Numbered from the stretch's first letter, positions 1 through 10,133 are shown. The stretch is 64,000 nt of DNA from Kapaibacterium sp044224925 (GCA_044224925.1 JBGAJM010000004.1:186001-250000), one strand, 5' to 3'. Numbers and translations are program-made. Notes: a model not told the origin generated them from the sequence alone.

Positions 1-1
1 C

Positions 2-2413
2 GGCGTCGCCGATGAGGAGATCACCGGAACGGTGATCAATGCCGACGGGAACGTTGTGGTGTCCGGCTGGACCACGACCATGAATCTTGTGGTGCCGCTC
101 GGTGGACAGACCGCAACAGCAAAGGCAGGAGAAGACGGATTCGTTGCCATCTATTCTCCGGATCTGTCCAAGATCAAGTCGTGGACCTATATCTCGGGAT
201 CCGCAGATGATAGGGCTTTGGCCATCTGCATTGGTGCGGCAGGATCCATCTGTGTGGCTGGTGAGACCAATTCTGGCGACATTCCCATGGCATCCGGAAG
301 CTCCGGTCAATTGTATTCGGCAGGTGTTGACGGATTCTTCTTGCGGTTTTCACCGGATCTCCGACAATTGTTGGCCGGACGGTACATCAATGGCGATCGC
401 GACGAACGCGTTCGAGCGATGGTAGCCGATGCATCAGGTGCCATCTACATCTGCGGTAGCACGAGTTCAGGAAAAGGATTCGATGCCACGAATGGGTATG
501 ACGTCACCTACAACGGCTCCACCGACGCCTTCCTTCTGAAGATCACGGCCGCTGCGGCCAACATCGCCTATAGTACGTACTTCGGCGGCGGAGGGATCGA
601 TAGCTTCAATGCGTTGCATGTGAATGCGAGCGGACAGGTGACCGTCGTGGGCACCACCGCTTCGTCCGATTTCGAGACCGCTCCAAAGATCGACCCGCTG
701 TATTGGTGGTTGTATTCGAACCGTCCGTACGATTGGACCTATAACGGTGGAGCTCACGATGCTGTTGCCGTTCGCTTCCGTCCGGACGGCGGCGGAGTGG
801 TGTTCTCGACGTACTACGGCGGTAGTGGCGACGATCTTGGCAAGGCCGTTTGTGTTGATGCCAAGGATCAGACTTACATCATCGGCGAGACCAACTCGGA
901 AGATCTTCCGATGGTGGCATCGATGCAATTGCAGATCAACGGCCCGAGTGATGCCTTCGCCAGTGTGCTTGATGCAGCTGGTCAAACACTCGCACGCTCT
1001 ACGTATTACGGCGGTGAGAACGCAGAGACCGTGAGTGCGGCCTCATTCATTAGCGGCGATCAGTTCATGATCATCGGTACCACACAATCCACACGATTGC
1101 CGCTCACCGGTCTTGGAAGTGTCACGGATCTGAAGGGTGGCGAGGATTGTTTTCTCACGATGATGACAACCTCTTCGATCATCTATGGAACGCTGATCGG
1201 TTGGTCTGCTTCGGAAACGCCGTTGGCCTTTGTTCGCGATTCGGAAGGGGATATCTACGTTGGCGGACATACCACGTCGTCGGTAGATGGAGCGTTCGGT
1301 GGTGGACAGTCGGATGCCTTCCTCATGAAGTGGATCTTCGGTCTTGTATCGACCGCACAGCCACATGGTGGAGAAACGAACTGTGTTGGTCGCTCGATGC
1401 AGATCGCATGGAATCCGCAGGAGTTACCGGCATCGCAGAAGTATGATGTTGACATTTCGGCGGATGACGGCCGCACGTGGATGTCGATCGCTCGTGGTGT
1501 AACAGGAAAGACGATCTATTGGACGCCAGATGATGTGAAGTACATCTCCAACGCATGCCTCGTGCGCGTGACGACCATGCGCGGACATAGTGCAGTGATG
1601 GATGTGCCGTTCAGTATCGTTGCATTGCCAACGATCGTGGAGCAACCGCGTTCGGTGGAGCGTTGTGCAGGAGATGCCGCGCAGTTCGCCATTTCGGTAG
1701 AAGGCGAAGGGGTGTCCTATCAGTGGCGGAAGAACGGCATTGTCGTTCGTGGCGCCACGGAATCGTCGCTCCGTTTCGCAAGCATCGAGGCCTCCGACAT
1801 TGGACAGTATGATGTGGTGGTGAATGGACCGTGCGGGTCGACGATCGTCTCGGCAGTATCCACGCTCTCCATCGCACCTACCACCATCGTCCTTGATGAG
1901 CCGATCTCCGCACAGGTACGCGTTGGAGATAAGATCCAACTATCAGTGACCGCACAAGGTTCGGGTTTACGCTATCAGTGGCGACGCAATGGTGCAACCG
2001 TCGGTGGCTCACAGGGAACCTCGCGAACACTCACCATCGATGCTGCACGGATCGAAGATGGTGGCCGGTATGACTGTATCATCTTCGGGACGTGTGGTAA
2101 TGACACGTCGGCGATCGCCATTGTTGATGTGCAACCCATCGTTTCGTCGGTCGCATCGACCGATGCTACAGCATTCGTTGTTTCTCCAAACCCAACCTCG
2201 TCTGTGCTTTCCATCCGCGCATCGGACGTTGCCTCGATCCGATCGATCGCCATCGTGTCCGCCATCGGCTCAACGGTCATGGAGCGGTCCTTTGCTGATG
2301 GTGAATTGGCGTTTGGTACCGTGGACGTTTCATCGATCCCGGTCGGCGCCTACACTGTGATCGTCCGGTGGGCCGATCACCGCGCCTCACAACCACTTTT
2401 GATCACCCGCTGA
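2..2413 (+). CDS. SBBP beta-propeller / Ig-like surface protein (5' end outside window)
   Basis: The reading frame is open to the left edge, so the true start lies upstream; the first in-window start codon is GTG at 32. Counting from there, residues 1-440 are SBBP-type propeller repeats with recurring motifs such as STYYGGSGDD and GDIP/EDLPM turns. Two Ig-like domains follow at about 532-610 and 620-700, each with the YQWR(K/R)NG motif. The last 80 residues begin with VSPNPTSS and resemble a T9SS type A sorting domain. I infer an exported, surface-anchored or secreted adhesin-like protein; its ligand is unknown. It is probably the last gene of its transcription unit, because a promoter region follows. 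Confidence 0.85.
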   Translation, partial: GVADEEITGTVINADGNVVVSGWTTTMNLVVPLGGQTATAKAGEDGFVAIYSPDLSKIKSWTYISGSADDRALAICIGAAGSICVAGETNSGDIPMASGSSGQLYSAGVDGFFLRFSPDLRQLLAGRYINGDRDERVRAMVADASGAIYICGSTSSGKGFDATNGYDVTYNGSTDAFLLKITAAAANIAYSTYFGGGGIDSFNALHVNASGQVTVVGTTASSDFETAPKIDPLYWWLYSNRPYDWTYNGGAHDAVAVRFRPDGGGVVFSTYYGGSGDDLGKAVCVDAKDQTYIIGETNSEDLPMVASMQLQINGPSDAFASVLDAAGQTLARSTYYGGENAETVSAASFISGDQFMIIGTTQSTRLPLTGLGSVTDLKGGEDCFLTMMTTSSIIYGTLIGWSASETPLAFVRDSEGDIYVGGHTTSSVDGAFGGGQSDAFLMKWIFGLVSTAQPHGGETNCVGRSMQIAWNPQELPASQKYDVDISADDGRTWMSIARGVTGKTIYWTPDDVKYISNACLVRVTTMRGHSAVMDVPFSIVALPTIVEQPRSVERCAGDAAQFAISVEGEGVSYQWRKNGIVVRGATESSLRFASIEASDIGQYDVVVNGPCGSTIVSAVSTLSIAPTTIVLDEPISAQVRVGDKIQLSVTAQGSGLRYQWRRNGATVGGSQGTSRTLTIDAARIEDGGRYDCIIFGTCGNDTSAIAIVDVQPIVSSVASTDATAFVVSPNPTSSVLSIRASDVASIRSIAIVSAIGSTVMERSFADGELAFGTVDVSSIPVGAYTVIVRWADHRASQPLLITR

Positions 2414-2434
2414 TCTCAGGGGGATGTTATACGT

Positions 2435-2453
2435 AGAACGTCCAGCACGTTCT
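2435..2453. promoter_or_regulatory. Perfect inverted repeat upstream of fasciclin gene
   Basis: AGAACGT-N5-ACGTTCT is a perfect 7-bp inverted repeat ending 5 bases before a TAnnTTTG element. The position suits an operator covering the upstream promoter region. It could instead be a weak hairpin ending the preceding transcript, but the nearest T-run (2462-2465) is 8 bases further on. Confidence 0.4.
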
Positions 2454-2458
2454 CGCCG

Positions 2459-2466
2459 TAGTTTTG
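2459..2466 (+). promoter_or_regulatory. TAnnTTTG promoter element for the fasciclin lipoprotein
   Basis: TAGTTTTG is an exact match to the Bacteroidota -7 consensus TAnnTTTG. It lies 41 bases before the ATG at 2508. No TTG is visible 17-23 bases upstream, where an inverted repeat sits instead, which suggests an activator-dependent or repressor-controlled promoter. Confidence 0.5.
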
Positions 2467-2467
2467 T

Positions 2468-2486
2468 GATAAGAGACTCTCTTATC
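2468..2486. promoter_or_regulatory. 19-bp perfect palindrome at the predicted start site
   Basis: GATAAGAGA-C-TCTCTTATC has two perfect 9-bp arms around one base. It starts one base after the TAGTTTTG element and so should overlap the transcription start, the classic place for a repressor operator. The cognate regulator is unknown. Confidence 0.55.
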
Positions 2487-2507
2487 GTTTAACAACCGGA
2501 GACATGT

Positions 2508-3068
2508 ATGAGAACGCTGAGACTACTTCTGCTTATTTCGATCGCATCGCTCATGGTGATCTCGTGTACGAAGAAGACCGAGGCCACTGAAGAGGCCAGT
2601 GCAGAGCAAACCGGTGCGACGGTTGGGGGACAAGAGGCCGTGAAGGACGATGTTTCCCAAAAGGACGTTGTGAAAGTGGCCGTTGGATCCCCTGACCACA
2701 AAACGCTGGTGACGGCACTCAAGGCAGCAGACCTCGTGACATCGCTTGCCAATGCCGGACCGTTCACGGTGTTCGCACCGACCGACGCTGCCTTCGCAAA
2801 GCTCCCGGCCGGAACGGTCGAGAATCTCCTGAAGCCGGAGAACAAGGACGCACTTGCAGAGATCCTGCAGCACCATGTGACGGTATCCGTGTACGATATC
2901 GACGCTCTCACCGACGGAAAGTCCATGGGCATGGTCGACGGAACGAATGCCACGATCACGAAAAAGGACGGGGCCACGTACTTCGGAGGCGCGAAGATCC
3001 TTGGTTCGGTACGCGCAACGAACGGCATCATCCATGTGATCGATGCGGTGGTTGTCCCAGGAAAGTAA
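2508..3068 (+). CDS. Fasciclin-domain lipoprotein
   Basis: The 186-residue protein starts with a lipoprotein signal peptide whose lipobox ends in VISC (Cys20). An acidic Ser/Thr/Glu-rich linker follows to about residue 50. Residues 55-186 are one fasciclin (FAS1) domain, with the motifs GPFTVFAPTDAAF and ILQHHV and a C-terminal GIIHVIDAVVVP. Such proteins are anchored to a membrane and usually mediate adhesion or matrix contact. The start is the ATG 7 bases after a GGAG ribosome site at 2498-2501. It is a single gene between the surface protein and the suf operon, with its own promoter and two palindromes. Confidence 0.93.
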   Translation: MRTLRLLLLISIASLMVISCTKKTEATEEASAEQTGATVGGQEAVKDDVSQKDVVKVAVGSPDHKTLVTALKAADLVTSLANAGPFTVFAPTDAAFAKLPAGTVENLLKPENKDALAEILQHHVTVSVYDIDALTDGKSMGMVDGTNATITKKDGATYFGGAKILGSVRATNGIIHVIDAVVVPGK

Positions 3069-3073
3069 ACGAG

Positions 3074-3086
3074 GACTAAATTAGTC
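3074..3086. promoter_or_regulatory. IscR type-1-like operator core upstream of sufB
   Basis: GACTAAATTAGTC is a perfect 6-bp inverted repeat around one base. It matches the core GACTRWWWYAGTC of the E. coli IscR type-1 site exactly. It ends one base before a TATATTCG promoter-like element, so a bound regulator would block transcription. The Rrf2/IscR-like protein encoded at 9696 in the same operon is the obvious candidate, implying autoregulation. Confidence 0.7.
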
Positions 3087-3087
3087 G

Positions 3088-3095
3088 TATATTCG
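3088..3095 (+). promoter_or_regulatory. Likely promoter element of the suf operon
   Basis: TATATTCG differs by one base from the TAnnTTTG consensus. It lies directly downstream of the IscR-like box and 36 bases before the sufB ATG. The weak match and the lack of an upstream TTG make it provisional. Confidence 0.4.
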
Positions 3096-3127
3096 TCTCC
3101 GGCGGACACTTCCGTCTACCGGAGACG
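3094..3127 (+). promoter_or_regulatory. sufB leader hairpin sequestering the ribosome binding site
   Basis: A perfect 9-bp stem, CGTCTCCGG with CCGGAGACG, encloses an inner 4-bp stem (CGGA/TCCG). The 3' arm contains the GGAG ribosome binding site (3121-3124) of the sufB ATG at 3132. Folding would hide the site, suggesting translational control on top of the operator. It is not a terminator because no T-run follows. Confidence 0.55.
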
Positions 3128-3131
3128 AACT

Positions 3132-4570
<1,439 letters not shown>

Positions 4571-4574
<4 letters not shown>

Positions 4575-5344
4575 CAACAACTCCACTCCTACAGATCACA
4601 GAACTCCATGCCGGGATCGAAGACCGAGAGATCCTCAAAGGGATCTCGCTCACGGTGAACGCCGGTGAAGTACATGCCATCATGGGACCGAACGGTTCGG
4701 GCAAGAGCACCATGGCATCGGTGCTTGCCGGTCGAGAAGACTATCAGGTGACGGGCGGTTCGATTTCGCTGAACGGGAAGGACATCCTTGAGATGTCGCC
4801 TGAAGATCGCGCACGGGAAGGTGTCTTCATGGCCTTTCAATATCCCGTTGAGATCCCGGGCGTGAGCACGGCGAACTTCGTCAAGACGGCCGTACAGGAA
4901 ATGCGCAAACATCGTGGTCTTCCACCTCTCGAACCTGCCGCCTTCCTCGCCCTGATGCGCGAGAAGATGAAGCTGGTCGAGATGGAACAGCAGTTCTTGA
5001 GTCGTTCGCTCAACGAGGGATTCTCGGGTGGCGAAAAGAAACGCAACGAGATATTCCAGATGGCCATGCTCGAGCCGGCACTCGCCATTCTCGACGAAAC
5101 GGATTCCGGTTTGGACATCGATGCACTGCGCATTGTTGCCGAAGGTGTGAACGCCCTGCGGTCGAAGGACAATGCCGTGGTCGTGATCACACACTATCAG
5201 CGTCTGCTGAACTACATCGTGCCGGACTTCGTGCACGTGCTGTGGAACGGACGGATCGTGCGCTCGGGTGGCAAGGAATTGGCCTATGAGCTCGAAGAAA
5301 AGGGATACGACTGGATCAAGAACGAATCCCCAGCAGAGGTGTGA
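4571..5344 (+). CDS. sufC: Fe-S assembly ATPase SufC
   Basis: SufC (257 residues) is the ABC-type ATPase that drives conformational change in SufBC2D. Walker A is GPNGSGKST (39-47), followed by the family motif FQYPVEIPG, an ABC signature FSGGEKKR typical of SufC, and Walker B AILDETDSGLD. It has no membrane domain and acts in the cytosol. Start and stop are shared with sufB in an ATGA overlap, and sufD starts 3 bases after its stop. Confidence 0.97.
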
Positions 5345-5347
5345 TCC

Positions 5348-6652
5348 ATGGCTATGGAACACTTTACAACGGCTGTCGAAGGTGCCTTCACCATTCTGAG
5401 TGAACATGTGAACGGCGCGTCATCCGGTGCACTGCATACGAGTCGCAAACAAGCGCTCGGTGTACTGCGCGAGGCTGGCGTCCCGACCACACGTCATGAA
5501 GAATGGAAGTACACGAATCTTGCGCCGATCCTTGCGAACGATTTTCTGCCTGCCATTGGTCCGAGCGTACCGGTCACGAAGTCCATTTTGGGCGGTCTTG
5601 CATTGTCCGACCTTGATGCATGGCACGTCGTGCTCGTCAATGGCGTGATGCAACCGTCGCTCTCGCGTCTTCCTAAAGCCGATCCGAACATTCAGATCGA
5701 AGAACTCTCCGACGAATCATCGGCAGGCGCTATCGCCGCGGCCACAATGAATCCGTTCGTGGCCGTGAATGCCACGCTCATGTCGGGTGGTGTGAGCATC
5801 CGCATTCGCGCGAACGTTGTGGTGGACCTCCCCATCCATGTACGATCCATCGTGCAAACCGACGTGGGCGCGACGCTCTGTACTCCTCGCATCGTGATGC
5901 AGATTGGCGCGCATGCATCGTGTACGCTCGTCGAAACGCATCATACGGTGGGAAGGAGCAAGGGTCTGACGGCGGGTGTTACCGAGATCGACTGTGCGGA
6001 AGGCTCGTCGGTTGCCTACACGAAGATCGTCGATGATGGCGAAAACGGACATCATATCGGCACAACGGCCGTGAACATCGCACGTGCGGCAAAGGCCACA
6101 GCAACAACAGCGTGCTTGGACGGGACCTTTGTGCGCAACGATCTGGTGATGCGCTTGAATGAACCAACAGCAGAAGCTTACCTCTACGGCATGTCGGTGC
6201 TCAACGGATCACAACTGGCCGACAACCACACCGTGGTCGATCACCGCGTCCCGCATTGTCATAGCGAAGAATTGTACAAAGGGCTCTATGACGGTCGCTC
6301 GGTGGGGGTCTTCAACGGAAAGATCTTTGTCCGTGAAGATGCCCAGAAGACCACGGCCTATCAATCGAATCACTCACTGCTCTTGAGCGACAATGCCGTG
6401 GTGAATGCAAAGCCGCAGCTTGAGATATGGGCCGACGATGTGAAGTGTTCGCACGGAGCAACGTCGGGTCAACTGGATCCCGAGGCGATCTTCTATCTGC
6501 AGTCGCGCGGGATCGGTAAGGACGAGGCGCGCGGTCTGCTCACCTACGCCTTCGCTGCAGAAGTGGCGGAACACGTGGCACATGATGATGTGCGCGAACA
6601 TCTTGAACGGCGGATCGCCGAAAAACTAGGTGCACGTCGATTTGATCACTGA
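5348..6652 (+). CDS. sufD: Fe-S scaffold subunit SufD
   Basis: SufD (434 residues) is the SufB paralogue that completes the SufBC2D scaffold and is needed for iron entry. The N-terminal part contains HEEWKYTN, typical of SufD. The C-terminal core carries NHSLLLSD, CSHGATSGQ and the ending block YLQSRGIGKDEAR. The start at 5348 follows sufC by 3 bases; a second in-frame ATG lies two codons later. Its 3' end overlaps sufS by 23 bases. Confidence 0.95.
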   Translation: MAMEHFTTAVEGAFTILSEHVNGASSGALHTSRKQALGVLREAGVPTTRHEEWKYTNLAPILANDFLPAIGPSVPVTKSILGGLALSDLDAWHVVLVNGVMQPSLSRLPKADPNIQIEELSDESSAGAIAAATMNPFVAVNATLMSGGVSIRIRANVVVDLPIHVRSIVQTDVGATLCTPRIVMQIGAHASCTLVETHHTVGRSKGLTAGVTEIDCAEGSSVAYTKIVDDGENGHHIGTTAVNIARAAKATATTACLDGTFVRNDLVMRLNEPTAEAYLYGMSVLNGSQLADNHTVVDHRVPHCHSEELYKGLYDGRSVGVFNGKIFVREDAQKTTAYQSNHSLLLSDNAVVNAKPQLEIWADDVKCSHGATSGQLDPEAIFYLQSRGIGKDEARGLLTYAFAAEVAEHVAHDDVREHLERRIAEKLGARRFDH

Positions 6653-7859
6653 TCACACCATCGTGTCCGAGTTCCCGATCCTGCAACGATCGGTCCATGG
6701 CAAGCCGCTTGTCTACCTTGACAATGCGGCCACCACGCAGAAACCGCGTGTCGTGATCGATGCCATTGCCGAGTACTATGAGAATTCCAACGCCAACGTT
6801 CATCGGGGCGGACATGCCCTTGGGACAGAGGCGACCGACCTGTTCGAAGCGGCACGGCAGACCGTGGCCGACTTCATTGGAGCCCCTTCTGCGTCGACAA
6901 TCGTTTTCACGAGCGGCGCCACCGGCTCGATCAATCTTGTGGCCGCATCATGGGGACGGACCAACATTCACCAAGGTGATGTTGTTGCGCTCACCACCAT
7001 GGAGCATCATGCCAACATCGTCCCATGGTACATGTTGTGCGAAGAGGTAGGAGCAACACTTGAAGTCGTGCGTGTGCTGGACGATGGGACGCTCGACATG
7101 GACCATCTTCGATCGGTGCTTGCATCTGATCCCAAGCTCCTTGCGATCACACACGTGAGCAACACGCTCGGAACTGTCAATCCCATCGACGAGATCTGCG
7201 CCATGGCACGAGAGAACGGTGTCGTGACGCTTGTCGATGGCGCTCAGTCGGTGCAACATCAACCCGTCGACGTTGTGGCGATGGGATGCGACCTCTTCGT
7301 CTTCTCTGCGCACAAGCTCTTCGGTCCAACGGGGATCGGTGTGCTCTACGGACGCGACGAGATCCTTGCCTCCATGCCGCCCTACCAAGGTGGCGGGTCG
7401 ATGATCTCCACGGTGTCGTTCGAACGGATCACGTACAACGATGTGCCCATGCGCTTTGAGGCGGGCACGCCACACATTGCCGGTGCCGTTGGCATGGCCG
7501 CTGCGATCCGCTGGTTCTCGGCGCTTGATCGCGACGTGCTCCAACAGCAGGACCTTGAACACACGGCGCAGATCTGTGCGGCACTCTCGGACGTGCCCGG
7601 CGCTCGCATCATCGGGACGGCACCCGAACGCGTTGGCATCGTCTCGTTCGTGGTCGATGGCGTCCATGCCAGCGACATCGGAACGTTGCTTGATACTATG
7701 GGTGTTGCCATTCGCGTCGGACACCATTGCACGCAACCGCTCATGCAACGCTTCGGCGTTACGTCCACGGCCCGCGTCTCAACATCGGTCTACACAACAT
7801 CGCACGACATCAACGTCTTTACCCGTTCCCTGCACAAAGCACTTTCAATGCTACGATGA
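6630..7859 (+). CDS. sufS: Cysteine desulfurase SufS
   Basis: This 409-residue class V aminotransferase-fold enzyme removes sulfur from cysteine and passes it as persulfide to SufE. It contains the N-terminal YLDNAATTQKP, the PLP lysine in FSAHKLFGPTG (Lys229), and the catalytic cysteine in RVGHHCTQP (Cys367), the short-loop SufS type. The GTG start at 6630 gives the family N-terminus and lies inside the end of sufD, so translation is probably coupled. It overlaps sufE by ATGA. Confidence 0.96.
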   Translation: MHVDLITDHTIVSEFPILQRSVHGKPLVYLDNAATTQKPRVVIDAIAEYYENSNANVHRGGHALGTEATDLFEAARQTVADFIGAPSASTIVFTSGATGSINLVAASWGRTNIHQGDVVALTTMEHHANIVPWYMLCEEVGATLEVVRVLDDGTLDMDHLRSVLASDPKLLAITHVSNTLGTVNPIDEICAMARENGVVTLVDGAQSVQHQPVDVVAMGCDLFVFSAHKLFGPTGIGVLYGRDEILASMPPYQGGGSMISTVSFERITYNDVPMRFEAGTPHIAGAVGMAAAIRWFSALDRDVLQQQDLEHTAQICAALSDVPGARIIGTAPERVGIVSFVVDGVHASDIGTLLDTMGVAIRVGHHCTQPLMQRFGVTSTARVSTSVYTTSHDINVFTRSLHKALSMLR

Positions 7860-8290
7860 CCATCGAAACGACCATAGCGGAGATGATCGATCTGTTCGCC
7901 ATGCTTCCCGATTGGGAAGAACGGTATGCACAGATCATTGCCTACGGCAAGGATCTCGCACCCTATCCCGAGGAGTTTCGCAACGAGACCTTTCGTGTGA
8001 AGGGATGTCAGTCCAACGTCTGGCTTCATCCCACGTTCGATGGACAGCGCGTGCATTTCGATGCCGACAGTGATGCGGTGATCGTTCGTGGACTGACGGC
8101 CATGCTCATGCGGGTCTACGATCATCGAACGCCCGACGAGATCCTGGCCACCAAGCCGGACTTCCTCGCAACGCTCGGACTCGACCAGCATCTCTCTCAG
8201 AACAGAACGAACGGCTTGGCCTCCATGGTCAAGCAGATCATGATGTATGCCTTTGCGTTCCGATCACTTGGTTCGAAGGTGAACACGTAA
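7856..8290 (+). CDS. sufE: Sulfur acceptor SufE
   Basis: SufE (144 residues) accepts persulfide from SufS and delivers it to SufB. The active cysteine is in VKGCQSNVW at Cys51, the same number as in E. coli SufE. The ATG at 7856 overlaps the sufS stop (ATGA). A longer in-frame extension to 7727 lies wholly inside sufS and is rejected. The stop overlaps the next ATG as TAATG. Confidence 0.95.
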   Translation: MTIETTIAEMIDLFAMLPDWEERYAQIIAYGKDLAPYPEEFRNETFRVKGCQSNVWLHPTFDGQRVHFDADSDAVIVRGLTAMLMRVYDHRTPDEILATKPDFLATLGLDQHLSQNRTNGLASMVKQIMMYAFAFRSLGSKVNT

Positions 8291-8610
8291 TGGAATGGAC
8301 TCCCAACGAATCGCTGCGTGACCGCGTGATCGCACAGATCAGAACGATCTACGATCCCGAGATCCCCATCGATATCTACGAGCTTGGTCTCATCTACGAA
8401 GTACGCGTGATCGATGGCGACGTGGTACACGTGGTGATGACGCTCACCACACCCAACTGTCCGTCAGCCCAAACGCTGCCGTCGGAGGTCGAGGTCAAGA
8501 CCAAGGCCGTCGAAGGCGTACGCGATGCAACGGTCGAGATCACTTTCGACCCACCCTGGGATAAGACGATGATGTCGGAAGCAGCACTCTTTCAGATCGG
8601 ATTGTTCTAA
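8290..8610 (+). CDS. sufT: SufT / MIP18-family (DUF59) Fe-S maturation protein
   Basis: This 106-residue protein is a single MIP18/DUF59 domain. It shows the family block YDPEIPIDIYELGLIY near the start, TLTTPNCPSA with the conserved cysteine in the middle, and the ending FDPPWDKTMMSEAA. Proteins of this type assist Fe-S cluster maturation or transfer. Its position after sufE supports the SufT name, which rests on context as well as sequence. Translation is coupled to sufE by TAATG. Confidence 0.9.
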   Translation: MEWTPNESLRDRVIAQIRTIYDPEIPIDIYELGLIYEVRVIDGDVVHVVMTLTTPNCPSAQTLPSEVEVKTKAVEGVRDATVEITFDPPWDKTMMSEAALFQIGLF

Positions 8611-8616
8611 CACACC

Positions 8617-9690
8617 ATGGCAGTTCAATTTCATACGCTCACGGTGACCGAGGTCACGCAACAGACACCACAGGCGATCTCGATCACCTTTGCTGTGCCC
8701 GAGCACCTGCGTCCGGTCTTTCAGTACCGTCAGGGTCAGTACATCACCATCAAAATGGACATCGACGGCGTGAGCCATCGGCGGAATTACTCCCTCTGCA
8801 GCAGTCCCTACGACGATGAGCCGCTCACGATCGCCGTCAAGCGCGTGAGCGACGGCGTGGTCTCGACCTTCCTCAATACGCAGGTCCGTCCGGGAGCAAG
8901 CATCGAGGTCTACCCGCCAATGGGTAATTTTACCAGAGAACTCGACCCAACCCATGCACGCACCTATGTGCTGTTTGGTGGCGGAAGCGGCATCACACCG
9001 CTTCTCTCCATCCTCAAGAGCATTCTGCGTGTAGAGTCGAACAGTACCGTCACGTTGGTGTATGCGAATCGCGATGAAGCATCGATCATGTTCGACGACG
9101 CGCTGCAGGCACTCCAACAACGGTATGGCTCCCGTCTGCAGATCGTTCACGTCCTCGAGGTGAAGGGTGGCAGGGAGGCGATGCTCGGACGGATCGACGC
9201 GACCATCGTCGACAACGTCTTCGCGAGCTACGTGCCGGACCCTGCGGCGGCAGAGTACTTCGTGTGTGGGCCGGGACCGATGATGCAACAGGTGATCGAC
9301 CTTCTCCATGCTCGCGGGATCGACGATCATCATCTTCATCGTGAGTACTTCACGCTAGCAACGAATGATGCACCTCCAAAAGAACAGGCAATGGAAGAAC
9401 AGACAGAACTCAAAGCACGTACCGTCAAGATCAAACTCTATGGTTCGGAACACACGTTCGTGGTCGAACCCGACGAGACCATTCTCAGCGCCGCCGTGCG
9501 AGAGAACCTCGACCCTCCGTTCGCCTGTCAGATCGGCGCATGCTGCACCTGCCGGGCAAAGATCGTCACCGGAAAGGTGATGATGGACGAACGCGAGGCA
9601 CTCAGCGACGACGAGATCGAAGACGGCTTCGCGCTCACGTGCCAGTCGCATCCGCTTACCGATGATGTGTTCGCCGACTACGACCAATAA
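8617..9690 (+). CDS. PaaE-like NAD(P)H oxidoreductase with C-terminal 2Fe-2S ferredoxin domain
   Basis: This 357-residue flavoprotein has an FAD-binding barrel (about 1-100, with RNYSLCSSP), an NAD(P)-binding domain (about 105-235, with GGGSGITPLLS and CGPGPMM) and a plant-type ferredoxin domain (about 265-357). The cluster ligands are Cys304, Cys309, Cys312 and Cys342 (C-X4-C-X2-C-X29-C). Relatives are PaaE and HCP reductases, which pass electrons from NAD(P)H to a partner. It begins 6 bases after sufT, inside the suf operon. I infer that it may supply electrons for cluster assembly; this is not shown by the sequence. Confidence 0.93.
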   Translation: MAVQFHTLTVTEVTQQTPQAISITFAVPEHLRPVFQYRQGQYITIKMDIDGVSHRRNYSLCSSPYDDEPLTIAVKRVSDGVVSTFLNTQVRPGASIEVYPPMGNFTRELDPTHARTYVLFGGGSGITPLLSILKSILRVESNSTVTLVYANRDEASIMFDDALQALQQRYGSRLQIVHVLEVKGGREAMLGRIDATIVDNVFASYVPDPAAAEYFVCGPGPMMQQVIDLLHARGIDDHHLHREYFTLATNDAPPKEQAMEEQTELKARTVKIKLYGSEHTFVVEPDETILSAAVRENLDPPFACQIGACCTCRAKIVTGKVMMDEREALSDDEIEDGFALTCQSHPLTDDVFADYDQ

Positions 9691-9695
9691 CGACC

Positions 9696-10133
9696 ATGCT
9701 CAAACTCAGTAAACGCGTTGAATATGCTCTGCTCTCCATCCAGGTGATGGCGAAGAATCCCGACACCGTTGTGTCGGCGAAGGATGTGGCAGATCGATTC
9801 AATATCTCCTTCACCCTCGTGGCCAAGGTCCTCCAACAGCTCGTGCATGCGGGCGTGGTGCGATCCTACGCGGGAGTGCGAGGCGGCTACGCACTTGCGA
9901 AGCATGCGGAACTCGTGAGCATCGCCGACGTGATCGAGGCGATCGAAGGTAGTGGCAGTCGACTCGTCGAATGTCAGGAAGAGCACGACCACGCCTGCAC
10001 GGCGCACACGTCGTGCACGATCAAGGAACCACTTCAAGTATTGCATGACAGGATCGTGTCGACGTTCGCGTCGATGTCGGTCGCAGAACTCGCAGGACCA
10101 CAACTTGTACAGATCACAGGACACGTCACATGA
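9696..10133 (+). CDS. Rrf2-family Fe-S-sensing transcription regulator (IscR/SufR-like)
   Basis: The 145-residue protein has the Rrf2 winged helix at the N-terminus (KRVEYALLSI, then VRGGYALAK) and three cysteines, Cys93, Cys101 and Cys107, spaced C-X7-C-X5-C. IscR holds its 2Fe-2S cluster with three cysteines in the same loop, there C-X5-C-X5-C. The protein probably represses the operon when Fe-S supply is adequate, through the IscR-like box at 3074. It sits 5 bases after the reductase and overlaps the next gene by ATGA. Confidence 0.93.
   Translation: MLKLSKRVEYALLSIQVMAKNPDTVVSAKDVADRFNISFTLVAKVLQQLVHAGVVRSYAGVRGGYALAKHAELVSIADVIEAIEGSGSRLVECQEEHDHACTAHTSCTIKEPLQVLHDRIVSTFASMSVAELAGPQLVQITGHVT

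Noticed and set aside
2435..2453. LexA box
   Set aside because: GAAC and GTTC are separated by 9 bases, not the 4 of Gram-positive-type LexA sites, and no SOS gene follows.
7727..7855. Extended N-terminus of SufE
   Set aside because: The extension is a shadow of sufS; ATG 7856 with the ATGA overlap gives Cys51 as in known SufE.
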